Translations under genes and position numbers: made by a program | Notes under the pieces: model-generated | Databases searched by the model: none | Told to the model about the DNA's origin: nothing | Seen by the model: the letters and a program-made list of their open reading frames with translations, nothing else | Shown: piece after piece, positions 7,326 to 13,154 of the stretch | How positions within the stretch are numbered: the stretch's first letter is position 1 | How the letters are laid out: each line of letters opens with the position of its first letter | Source: an uncultured bacterium | GTDB lineage: Bacteria; Actinomycetota; Coriobacteriia; Coriobacteriales; Coriobacteriaceae | Assembly (NCBI GenBank): GCA_905215945.1 | Contig: CAJMRZ010000024.1 | Location: 1 to 13,154 of the forward strand | DNA length: 13,154 nucleotides | Reading direction: 5' to 3'

Positions 7326-8711
7326 CTACGCCGTCAACGGCGCCGGCTCATGCGGCTCGCCGTTCAGCTCGACGATGACCTGCGTTCCCACGCCCTCCTG
7401 GGACTTCACGCGCATGCCGGAATCTTCTCCGTAAAAGAAATGGATGCGCTGAAGCACGTTGAAGAGCGCCAGGCCGCAACCTCGCTTGACGGAGCCGTCG
7501 GCGGTAATGCTCTCGGGCTCCTCCAGGCGATGTTGCTCAAACAGATGCGCGCAGACCTCTTCGCTCATACCGATGCCATCGTCCTCGACGATAATCTCCA
7601 AACCGTCATCGGTCTCGAAAGCCCTAACATGAATAGAAAGCGGCTCGGTCTCGCGCTGCGCGTGCTTGATGCAGTTTTCGAGCAACGGCTGCAAGATAAA
7701 CGGCGGCACCATGCAATCGCGCACCTCAAAGTCGATATCGACCGAGACGCGCAGACGGCCGTCGCCATAACGAGCCTGCATAAGATTGATATAGCGAGTG
7801 CCCTGTTCCACCTCGTGCTCGAGCGTGGTGAGGGTATCGGAATCAGAAAGCGTCTGACGGTAGTAGTTGGAGAAGTCGATCAGCAGCGATCGCGCCTTGT
7901 CGGGCTCGGTTCGAACGAGCGACACGATGGTGCTGATGGTGTTAAACAGAAAATGAGGATCGACCTGCGATTGCAAGGCGCGCAGCTCCACGCGGGCCGT
8001 AAGCTCGTCCTGGCGCTCGAGCTCAAAGCTCGCAAGCTGCGTGGAAATGAGGTCGGCAAAGCCCGAGGCAAGCGCCGTCTGGCGCATATCGATGCTGCTC
8101 AGACGGGGATAATACAGCTCGAGCGTGCCCACGCAATGCCCGCGCACGGTAAGCGGTGCGACAATACCGGCGCGCAGGCGTGGAAAGTAGCCACCTGTCT
8201 CGGTCGAGGCATCGCGCGAGAACACGCTTTGCTCACCGCTGTTGATCACGTTGAGCGTAGTCCGCAGCACCACCGGGGTGCCCGCGGGGCATTTTGCCGA
8301 GTCCTCGCCCCAGCTTGCCAACACCTGCTTGCCGTCGGTAAAGCAGATGGCAGAGGCGATAGTTTCGGACAGGATGATCTTAGAGGCGCCTAGGGCAGCT
8401 TCGGGCGTAAGGCCGCGCGACGTGTAGGCGAATATTTTTGAAGCGATGGCGAGCGTGCGGTCGGTTGCGCTCGATGTGAGGTCGTCGGGAACGACAAAGA
8501 CGTACGAGAAGAAGAAGCACAGCATGACCAAGCCGGCAATGACGACAACGGCCGGAACGGGATTGGGATTATCGGTTAGATCCCAGATGAGCAGCAGGAT
8601 AAGCAGCGGAACGACAATACCGAGCAAGATGGCTTGAACCACATGCTGAGCGGTACGAAAGACCTTGGTAGAGTTGTAGCTCTTGCCCAGAATCAGCCTA
8701 TTGAGATCCAC
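7326..8711 (-). CDS. LytS-type sensor histidine kinase (pair 2)
   Basis: A 461-residue membrane sensor kinase: two helices (about 25-45 and 52-74), a cytosolic GAF-like region (about 80-225), and His_kinase/HATPase_c domains. The phospho-acceptor is H253, in DPHFLFNT where most relatives have NPHF. ATP-binding boxes are LLENCIKH (N346), DDGIGM (377-382) and GCGLAL (411-416). The open frame runs further to an ATG at 8780, but that stretch contains a terminator hairpin and no ribosome binding site. The ATG at 8717 directly abuts AAGGAG, too close for initiation. I therefore chose the GTG at 8711, which has AAGGAG exactly 6 nt upstream. It shares domain order and many sequence blocks with the kinase at 1456-2799. 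Its partner regulator starts 38 nt downstream. The ligand is unknown; the lack of an extracellular domain again points to a membrane or cytosolic signal. Confidence 0.92.
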   Translation of the reverse strand: MDLNRLILGKSYNSTKVFRTAQHVVQAILLGIVVPLLILLLIWDLTDNPNPVPAVVVIAGLVMLCFFFSYVFVVPDDLTSSATDRTLAIASKIFAYTSRGLTPEAALGASKIILSETIASAICFTDGKQVLASWGEDSAKCPAGTPVVLRTTLNVINSGEQSVFSRDASTETGGYFPRLRAGIVAPLTVRGHCVGTLELYYPRLSSIDMRQTALASGFADLISTQLASFELERQDELTARVELRALQSQVDPHFLFNTISTIVSLVRTEPDKARSLLIDFSNYYRQTLSDSDTLTTLEHEVEQGTRYINLMQARYGDGRLRVSVDIDFEVRDCMVPPFILQPLLENCIKHAQRETEPLSIHVRAFETDDGLEIIVEDDGIGMSEEVCAHLFEQHRLEEPESITADGSVKRGCGLALFNVLQRIHFFYGEDSGMRVKSQEGVGTQVIVELNGEPHEPAPLTA

Positions 8712-8717
8712 CGTCAT

Positions 8718-8723
8718 CTCCTT
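8718..8723 (-). promoter_or_regulatory. Ribosome binding site deciding the kinase 2 start
   Basis: AAGGAG on the minus strand stands 6 nt before GTG (8711) and 0 nt before ATG (8717). Normal spacing favours the GTG, which removes 23 codons from the longest open frame. Confidence 0.7.
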
Positions 8724-8743
8724 CTTACCGACGCACCCCATAG

Positions 8744-8771
8744 CAATAAAGAGGGCCGCAAGCGACCCTCT
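8744..8771 (-). terminator. Terminator of the amidohydrolase gene or kinase 2 leader hairpin
   Basis: On the minus strand AGAGGG (8771-8766) pairs with CCCTCT (8755-8750) around a 10-nt loop, followed by the T-rich TTTATT. It lies about 60 nt after the amidohydrolase stop and about 30 nt before the kinase 2 start. If the candidate promoter at 8779-8784 is real, the hairpin is at the very 5' end of the kinase transcript. Confidence 0.55.
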
Positions 8772-8773
8772 CC

Positions 8774-8788
8774 ATTGCATTATGCAAT
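8774..8788. promoter_or_regulatory. Perfect 15-bp palindrome over a likely -10 box
   Basis: ATTGCAT and ATGCAAT form 7-bp arms around a single central base. On the minus strand the centre reads CATAAT (8784-8779), five of six matches to a -10 box, so a protein bound here would cover the promoter of the kinase 2 operon. The -35 region is weak (ATGTAA at 17 nt, or TTGATG at 20 nt). The half-site ATTGC recurs in the dyad at 4078-4098. Confidence 0.45.
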
Positions 8789-8829
8789 CAAATACTGTGT
8801 TTTACATCAAGCCATCGATGAACGGTAGC

Positions 8830-10107
8830 TTAGGCGCTGTACTTGTTTGCCTCGCCGAAGGTGCCGCCCTCGACAATCCAGCCGTCCTTCATGATGACGT
8901 CCATGTTGTCGGTGTTGAGCACGTGGATGTCGGCGGCGACGTCACCGTTGACGACCAGCAGGTCGGCGCACTTGCCGGCCTCGATGGAACCGGTCTCGTC
9001 CTCGATGTGGCACATCTTGGCACCGTTGAGGGTGGCGCAGGTGATGGTCTCGACCGGAGTGAAGCCGATCTTGTCGACGAACTCGTACATCTCCTCGATG
9101 GAGCAAGTGCCGTACGGGGTGACGAAGGAGAAGGAGTCGGAGCCGATCGTCATGACGACGCCGCGCTTCTTGGCCTCGCGCAGGCAGTCGTAGTTGCGCT
9201 GCAGCTCCTTCTCGACCAGGGTGCCCTCGTACTTGTCGTGCAGCTCGGGAACGTAGACGGGCGGATAGGTGGCGTACCAGGTGGGCAGGAAGGCGATCGT
9301 CGGAGTGAAGAAGGTGCCCTGCTCGGCCATGAGGTCCATGGTGCGCTCATCGATATCGAAGCCGTGAATCAGCTGCTCGCAGCCAAAGCGAACGGAGTCG
9401 TAGGCAGCGGCGTGGTTGTTGTAGCAGTGGCTCCACACGGGGATGCCGACCATCTTGGCCTCTTCGACCACGGCCTGAATCTCCTCGGAGCAGTAGTGCT
9501 GGTCGCGGCCGGAGTCCCAGCGCCAGATGCCGCCACCGGTAGCCCAGATCTTGATGGCATCGGGGTTCTCGCGCAGGCGACGACGGACGGCCTTGCGCAG
9601 ATCCCAAGGACCGTCGACCTGGTCACCCCAAGGATGGGATTCTTTGTTGAGCTCCTGGGTGCAGTGGTGGGAGTCACCGTGGCCGGCAACGCGGCAGAAG
9701 CCAAGGCCGGTGGCCAGAACGCGCGGGCCCTTAAAGACGCCCTTGTCGATGCAGTCACGGATCTGGATACCAAAGCGGCCGATCTCGCAGACGGTGGTGA
9801 GGCCGTGGGTGAGGCAGTCGTAGGCCTGCTTGACGGCGACGGCCTGCTTCTCGAGGAGCGGCTGCATGACCCAATCGGTGTCATCGTCGGTCAGGTTGCC
9901 CGAGAAGTGCAGGTGAGTGTCGATCAGGCCGGGAAGGACGGTCTTGCCGGCGGCGTCGATGACCTCAACGCCCTCGGGAAGGTCCTGCATAGTGCCGGCG
10001 TACTCGATCTTGCCGTTGTCGTCGACGAGAACGAGGGAGTTCTCGACCGGCTCGGCGCCGGTACCGTCGATGAGCTTGCCGCCAACGATTGCATACTTAG
10101 TGGACAT
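8830..10107 (-). CDS. Metal-dependent amidohydrolase (imidazolonepropionase/prolidase-like)
   Basis: A 425-residue amidohydrolase-superfamily enzyme, complete from the N-terminal beta-sandwich strand (VDDNGKI..) to the C-terminal G-x-IEAGK-x-ADL motif (373-383). Metal ligands can be followed: DTHLHF (H65, H67), K187 in AIKIWATGG as the likely carboxylated bridging lysine, H227 in WSHCYN, H248 in LIHGF, and D324 in IGSDSF. This set resembles the branch with imidazolonepropionase-like proteins and Xaa-Pro dipeptidases of environmental bacteria, so the substrate is probably a small cyclic amide, an N-acyl amino acid or a dipeptide; it cannot be fixed from sequence. It is cytosolic, without signal peptide. 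The ATG at 10107 has a strong AAGGAGGA 5 nt upstream. The APC permease gene precedes it by 132 nt on the same strand, suggesting uptake then hydrolysis. It is unusually rich in cysteine. Codon choice is strongly C/G-ending, consistent with good expression. Confidence 0.92.
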   Translation of the reverse strand: MSTKYAIVGGKLIDGTGAEPVENSLVLVDDNGKIEYAGTMQDLPEGVEVIDAAGKTVLPGLIDTHLHFSGNLTDDDTDWVMQPLLEKQAVAVKQAYDCLTHGLTTVCEIGRFGIQIRDCIDKGVFKGPRVLATGLGFCRVAGHGDSHHCTQELNKESHPWGDQVDGPWDLRKAVRRRLRENPDAIKIWATGGGIWRWDSGRDQHYCSEEIQAVVEEAKMVGIPVWSHCYNNHAAAYDSVRFGCEQLIHGFDIDERTMDLMAEQGTFFTPTIAFLPTWYATYPPVYVPELHDKYEGTLVEKELQRNYDCLREAKKRGVVMTIGSDSFSFVTPYGTCSIEEMYEFVDKIGFTPVETITCATLNGAKMCHIEDETGSIEAGKCADLLVVNGDVAADIHVLNTDNMDVIMKDGWIVEGGTFGEANKYSA

Positions 10108-10138
10108 GGTTCCTCCTTATGGATCCATATATGTGGGC

Positions 10139-10162
10139 GAGGCCGTGTTGGGTCGCGGCCTC
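10139..10162 (-). repeat. Intercistronic hairpin before the amidohydrolase gene
   Basis: GAGGCCG and CGGCCTC form a 7-bp stem around a 10-nt loop. There is no T-run on either side, so it is not a standard terminator. It sits about 30 nt before the amidohydrolase start and could protect or set the 5' end of that message. Confidence 0.45.
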
Positions 10163-10190
10163 ACAAAGCTACCCAAGTGATGCCGGGTTC

Positions 10191-10219
10191 GGTGCGCGGG
10201 AGAGAGGATTCCGCGCACC
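10191..10219 (-). terminator. Strong hairpin after the permease gene
   Basis: A perfect 9-bp GC-rich stem, GGTGCGCGG with CCGCGCACC, around an 11-nt loop, 20 nt after the permease stop. No T-run follows, so full intrinsic termination is doubtful. A partial terminator or an mRNA 3'-end stabiliser that makes permease and amidohydrolase levels differ is more likely. Confidence 0.5.
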
Positions 10220-10239
10220 CGATCCGCCCCGGCTAGGCG

Positions 10240-11691
10240 TTACTTTTTGCGGGAATTGGTGAAAGCCATGAGGGCCAGGCCAATAGCCAACCAGCCGATC
10301 ACGATGCTCCACTCCACCATGTTGAGGGAGGCGGGAGAGAACGGGATCACGAGCAGGCCGATGATGATGGCGCAGGCAGCGATAGCGAGGCCGATGCCAA
10401 ACTTGCCGCCGGGCACCTCGTAGGGACGAGGCAGGTCGGGCTCGGTGAAGCGCATGCGCAGGCAGGCGAGGGCGACCATGCCGCAGGAGAAGATGAAGGC
10501 GAGAGCCGACACGTTGGTCAGAGGAATGAGCATGTTCTTGCCCAGGAACGGACCGATGACGGTGATGACGCCCAGAACGACGCAGGCGAGCTTGGGAGCG
10601 CCGGACTTGGGGTCGACCTCGGCGAACTTCTCGGGCAGTTGGCCCTTGCGGCCCATGGCGAGCATGATACGGCTCGTGGCGCCGTAGAAGGAGTTCATCG
10701 GGCCCATGGGTCCAAGCGTGGCGATGACGAGCATGGCCAGGTACAGGAGCATGTTGATACCCTTGAGGCAGGCAAGCGCGGGAACCGGGCTCTTAACGAA
10801 CTCATGCCAGTCGAGGATGGTGCCGAACGAGTAGATGCAGACCATGTAGAAGCCGCCGGCGGCCAGCAGGGCCAGGGAGATGATCTTGCCGAACTTGTTC
10901 CAGTTGAGGCCCTCGGCTGCTTCCTCAGCCTGCTGAGGAATGGTGTCGAAACCGGCGTAGAAGAACGGGGTCAGAACCAGGACCGACACGATGCCGGCGA
11001 ACAGGCTGGCGCCCTCGGTAGCGGCCTTGCCGCCGCCAGCGCCGGTGACCTGGGAGAACACGGGCATGGCGTTGTCCGGCGAGCCGGTGAACAGCGAGAC
11101 GCCCATGGCGAGCAGCATGCCGCAGAGCAGGGCCTTGGTCAGGAAGGCCTGGAGCTTGGCGGCCGAGCTGGCACCGCGGAAGTTGAGGAAGATGACGTAG
11201 GCTGCAAAGCCGAGCGCGATCAGCGTCGGGAACAGGTAGACGTCGGCGCCCAGGATGGTGTAGAGCTTGACGGCGCGCAGCCACTCAAGACCGGGCAGGC
11301 TGCCGAACATCTCGGACACGAGGGTCGAAATGGCGATGGCCTCCCACGGGCACAGGATACCGTTGCCCAGGGCCAAAAGCCATCCGGTGATGTAGCTCAG
11401 CGTACGGCCAAAGCTACGATCGACATACTCGACGATGCCGCCCGAAATGGGGATAGCAGCCGTGAGCTCGCCGAAAACAGCTCCGACGGGCACGAGGAAG
11501 ATTGCACCCAAAAGGAATGCGATCATAGCGGGAACGGGACCGCCGCCCACGACCATCCAGTCGCCGACCTGCAGAACCCAACCGGTACCGATGATGGCAC
11601 CGAAACCGATGGTGAAGAAGTTCCAGAGCGAAAGCGTTTTCTTCATGCCGCCGTTATCCTCGACTGCAACTTCTGCGTTCTTGTCCGTCAT
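10240..11691 (-). CDS. APC-superfamily amino acid/amine permease
   Basis: A 483-residue integral membrane permease with about 12 hydrophobic segments. It carries the APC substrate-site motif GFGAIIGTGW at 29-38 in helix 1, the helix 3 region GELTAAIPISGGIVEYVDRSFG (key residues P97, S99, G100, G101, Y105, F110, G111), and RPYEVPGG near the C-terminus. It should import an amino acid, amine or related compound by proton symport or exchange; the exact substrate is open. The frame extends 16 codons upstream to a GTG, but the ATG at 11691 has GGAGGGG 5-6 nt before it and the extension would run through a leader hairpin. It is the first gene of the minus-strand cluster and is followed after 132 nt by the amidohydrolase, which may act on the imported compound. 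It diverges from the peptidase gene on the plus strand. Confidence 0.92.
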   Translation of the reverse strand: MTDKNAEVAVEDNGGMKKTLSLWNFFTIGFGAIIGTGWVLQVGDWMVVGGGPVPAMIAFLLGAIFLVPVGAVFGELTAAIPISGGIVEYVDRSFGRTLSYITGWLLALGNGILCPWEAIAISTLVSEMFGSLPGLEWLRAVKLYTILGADVYLFPTLIALGFAAYVIFLNFRGASSAAKLQAFLTKALLCGMLLAMGVSLFTGSPDNAMPVFSQVTGAGGGKAATEGASLFAGIVSVLVLTPFFYAGFDTIPQQAEEAAEGLNWNKFGKIISLALLAAGGFYMVCIYSFGTILDWHEFVKSPVPALACLKGINMLLYLAMLVIATLGPMGPMNSFYGATSRIMLAMGRKGQLPEKFAEVDPKSGAPKLACVVLGVITVIGPFLGKNMLIPLTNVSALAFIFSCGMVALACLRMRFTEPDLPRPYEVPGGKFGIGLAIAACAIIIGLLVIPFSPASLNMVEWSIVIGWLAIGLALMAFTNSRKK

Positions 11692-11711
11692 TGTTCCCCT
11701 CCTTTCCTTTT

Positions 11712-11729
11712 TGACGCCCCCTGGCGTCA
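11712..11729 (-). promoter_or_regulatory. Leader hairpin upstream of the permease gene
   Basis: TGACGCC and GGCGTCA form a perfect 7-bp stem with a 4-nt loop (AGGG on the minus strand). It ends about 20 nt before the permease ATG, just ahead of an AAAGGAAAGGAGGGG purine tract that contains the ribosome binding site. It is followed by A residues, not T, on the minus strand, so it is not a terminator. It may stabilise the message or affect ribosome access, or be a protein site on DNA. Confidence 0.4.
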
Positions 11730-11831
11730 CCCCTTGCACGGCCTGTTTTGCCGCGCACTTTTATTTCGTGGCTTTAAGATACGGCCTTGGCGCAGCAGCT
11801 CCGCTTGTAGCTCGACCGAAGGCAGAACTGC

Positions 11832-11852
11832 AAAACGAGCGGCGCCGTTTTT
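11832..11852. terminator. Terminator-like hairpin in the divergent region
   Basis: AAAACG and CGTTTT form a 6-bp stem around AGCGGCGC, with T5 after it on the plus strand and A4 before it, so it could stop transcription in both directions. No gene ends nearby on either strand, which makes a remnant gene, a small RNA end or a mobile repeat possible. Confidence 0.35.
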
Positions 11853-11977
11853 GGGACGAACGGCGGGAGACGTCATTCGTCTTGGACGCTTTCATCTTGT
11901 CTGCTTTTGAATACCTGTTGCCGTGGCGCTTGGCGCGCGGCGCGGCAACGTTCATACCATTTGTCAGGCTTTTGGCG

Positions 11978-11991
11978 CACATGCCCATGTG
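11978..11991. promoter_or_regulatory. Dyad CACATG-CC-CATGTG upstream of the peptidase
   Basis: Perfect 6-bp arms with a 2-bp centre, 55 bp before the peptidase ATG and thus near where a -35 region would be. Short dyads arise by chance, so this is only a candidate operator. Confidence 0.25.
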
Positions 11992-12046
11992 TCGTGCATC
12001 TTTTTATGTAGGATAGACAAGTTACACATGAGGCAAGGTGATTCGA

Positions 12047-13048
12047 ATGGCATACGGATACAATGACGGCGACCAACGGCCACAAAGCGTGCGCCTTGCC
12101 GGTCGCACCACACCAACGCCCAGAAGCACCTCCGACAACGACAACCCGCAGCGCCCCCAAGAGCAGCCCGGGGCTTCTTCGCGGCAACAAAGCCGTACCG
12201 TGCATCAGTCAGACCGCGTGAGTACGAGCACACGCCAACGCCAGACCGACACATCGCAGCCACGCCGCTACGATCGCCGTAAGACCGACTACTACGTTAA
12301 GCGCTCCTTTTCGCGACCTCAACGCGATCGCGGCAATTCCGCCCCTCACCCTGCGTCGCACGCCACAAGCCACGCGCTTCCGGCCCGCCGCCTACGCCTT
12401 ACGCTTTGCTCCATCGCCGCCTGCCTCGTCTTTGTGTTTTTGGGATCCTGTATCTCCCACGGATCAGCCGGTCTTGAGCCCACTGCCGAAGACAAGCTGC
12501 TTAAAGCTCCCGTCGCGCCCGGTTACTCCTTTGCGTTCTCGACCCCACGCTCGCAATGGCAGGCCGGCGCCATGCCCCACATCTACCAAATTGACCCCGC
12601 ATGGTCGGAGCTGCCCTATGCCGGCGGCACTATTCGCGAAAACGCTTGCGGTCCCACTTGCCTCACCATGGTCTATATCTTTAAGACCGGCCACACCGAT
12701 AAGACGCCGGTCGATATATGCGCACTGGCCGAAGCCGGCAACTACGCCCCCACCGGTGCCACCGAGTGGTCGTTTATGACAGGCGGTGCGTGGCAGCTGG
12801 GGCTCAACGGAACACAGCTCTATAACGATCGCGAATCGATTACCCAAGCACTTCGCTCGGGTGCGCCCGTCATCGCCGCAGTGCGCCCCGGTACGTTTAC
12901 CAACGTAGGCCACTACATCGTGCTCTACGGCATCGACGATGCCAATCAGATTGGCGTCTACGACCCCAACTCGGCCAGCCGCAGCGCCCGCCGCTGGGGC
13001 GTCGTAGAGGTCCTCAACGAAGTCGAAGCCATGTGGGCCTACTACTAG
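12047..13048 (+). CDS. Membrane-anchored C39-like cysteine peptidase
   Basis: A 333-residue protein in three parts. Residues 1-115 are Arg/Gln/Ser/Thr-rich and look disordered. Residues about 116-135 form one hydrophobic helix. Residues 170-333 are a papain-fold domain of the Peptidase_C39_2 type, with Q181 before the site, catalytic C201 in ACGPTCLTM, H289 in GHYIVLYG and D306 in YDPNSA. The positive N-terminal segment predicts N-in topology, which puts the enzyme outside the cell, tethered to the membrane. FLGSC (131-135) fits a loose lipobox, but a lipoprotein signal after 115 residues would be unusual. The substrate is unknown; no ABC exporter or bacteriocin precursor is nearby. I chose the ATG at 12047 over a GTG at 12038 because AAGGTG lies 6 nt before it and overlaps the GTG. 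It is the only plus-strand gene, and its stop codon lies in an inverted repeat. Confidence 0.87.
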   Translation: MAYGYNDGDQRPQSVRLAGRTTPTPRSTSDNDNPQRPQEQPGASSRQQSRTVHQSDRVSTSTRQRQTDTSQPRRYDRRKTDYYVKRSFSRPQRDRGNSAPHPASHATSHALPARRLRLTLCSIAACLVFVFLGSCISHGSAGLEPTAEDKLLKAPVAPGYSFAFSTPRSQWQAGAMPHIYQIDPAWSELPYAGGTIRENACGPTCLTMVYIFKTGHTDKTPVDICALAEAGNYAPTGATEWSFMTGGAWQLGLNGTQLYNDRESITQALRSGAPVIAAVRPGTFTNVGHYIVLYGIDDANQIGVYDPNSASRSARRWGVVEVLNEVEAMWAYY

Positions 13049-13129
13049 TCATTGGGGACAGACTTAAATGAGTGGTCATTGGGGACGCTCATGTTTGACT
13101 AGTCATTTAAGAACGTCCCCAATGACTAG
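13045..13129. repeat. REP-like inverted repeat with GTCATTGGGGAC units
   Basis: Two 27-nt arms (13045-13071 and 13103-13129) are inverted copies matching at 24 of 27 positions; the three mismatches cluster in the middle. Both ends read CTAG. Between the arms is a third copy of the unit GTCATTGGGGAC (13075-13086), in direct orientation to the first (13048-13059). A long hairpin can form, but no T-run follows, so it is not a normal terminator. The TAG stop of the peptidase (13046-13048) is part of the left arm. The structure resembles REP/BIME-type or non-autonomous mobile repeats; no transposase is present in the window. Confidence 0.8.
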
Positions 13130-13154
13130 GTGAATAGCAAAAGCCCCGCAGTCG
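13130..13154 (-). other. Right-edge fragment, probably half of a minus-strand terminator
   Basis: AAAAGCCCCGCAG (plus-strand reading) looks like the distal arm and T-run of a minus-strand terminator, similar in sequence to that at 611-660. The other arm would lie beyond the edge, so a converging minus-strand gene is likely just outside. Confidence 0.35.

Larger units (their letters stand above)
11730..12046. other. Divergent intergenic region, permease / peptidase
   Basis: About 355 bp in all separate the permease ATG (11691) from the peptidase ATG (12047), the longest non-coding stretch in the window. It must hold two divergent promoters, but I find no clear -35/-10 pair on either strand. 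It contains a terminator-like hairpin (11832-11852) and a CACATG-CC-CATGTG dyad (11978-11991). Arg/Lys-rich open frames exist on both strands (for example 11761-11988 minus) but lack ribosome binding sites, and I do not call them genes. Confidence 0.5.

Noticed and set aside
8712..8780. N-terminal extension of kinase 2 to an ATG at 8780
   Set aside because: It crosses a hairpin with a T-rich end and has no ribosome binding site; the GTG at 8711 has AAGGAG at ideal spacing.
8818..8826. ACCGTTCAT on the minus strand, a match to the LytTR half-site pattern
   Set aside because: Only one copy; no second half-site at the usual 12-13 bp gap, and it sits immediately after the amidohydrolase stop codon.
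8683..10236. A 517-codon open frame on the plus strand opposite the amidohydrolase
   Set aside because: It lies antisense to a gene with intact catalytic motifs, is Val/Asp/Gly/Leu-rich with no recognisable domain, and is explained by strong GC3 bias in the real gene.
10639..11910. A 423-codon plus-strand open frame opposite the permease
   Set aside because: Antisense to a clear 12-helix permease; composition is Glu/Gly/His/Asp-rich low-complexity, typical of a codon-bias shadow.
11761..11988. A 75-codon basic open frame on the minus strand in the divergent region
   Set aside because: No convincing ribosome binding site, no recognised domain, and similar open frames exist in other frames of the same GC-rich stretch.

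Overview
The window is a GC-rich bacterial chromosome segment. Gene content and style (compact intergenic gaps, strong GC3 bias, LytTR regulators, a UMF1-type MFS carrier, a C39-like peptidase with a long disordered N-terminus, a GGGGAC-type intergenic repeat) suggest a Gram-positive gut actinobacterium of the Coriobacteriia, most like Collinsella. This placement is inference from recognition, not from a marker gene. No rRNA, tRNA, CRISPR, transposase or phage gene was found.

Layout: ten of eleven genes lie on the minus strand. In their direction of transcription (right to left) they are an APC-family permease, a metal-dependent amidohydrolase, a sensor histidine kinase and LytTR response regulator (pair 2), a zinc-dependent phospholipase C-like protein, a UMF1-family MFS transporter, a family 2 glycosyltransferase, a second sensor kinase and LytTR regulator (pair 1), and a small YfcE/MJ0936-type phosphoesterase. 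The eleventh gene, a membrane-anchored C39-like cysteine peptidase, is on the plus strand and diverges from the permease across about 355 bp of non-coding DNA. It ends inside a 27-bp-arm inverted repeat at the right edge.

How the genes work together: permease plus amidohydrolase look like an uptake-and-hydrolysis pair for a small amide, imide or peptide-like substrate. The two kinase/regulator pairs are clear paralogues with the same gene order and domain plan (two TM helices, GAF-like region, His_kinase/HATPase, then REC-LytTR). Pair 1 follows a glycosyltransferase whose stop codon overlaps the kinase start (ATGA), so a sugar-transfer enzyme is translationally tied to a sensor. Pair 2 is followed without a strong terminator by the phospholipase-like and MFS genes.

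The most interesting non-coding signals are the repeat at the right end, ATTGC/GCAAT dyads overlapping the likely promoters of both kinase operons, and terminator-shaped hairpins a few tens of bases upstream of several start codons. I did not find a convincing wholly new system. The glycosyltransferase-kinase-regulator unit and the paired dyads are the best leads. Several called starts were moved to internal codons with good ribosome binding sites; the reasons are in the entries.
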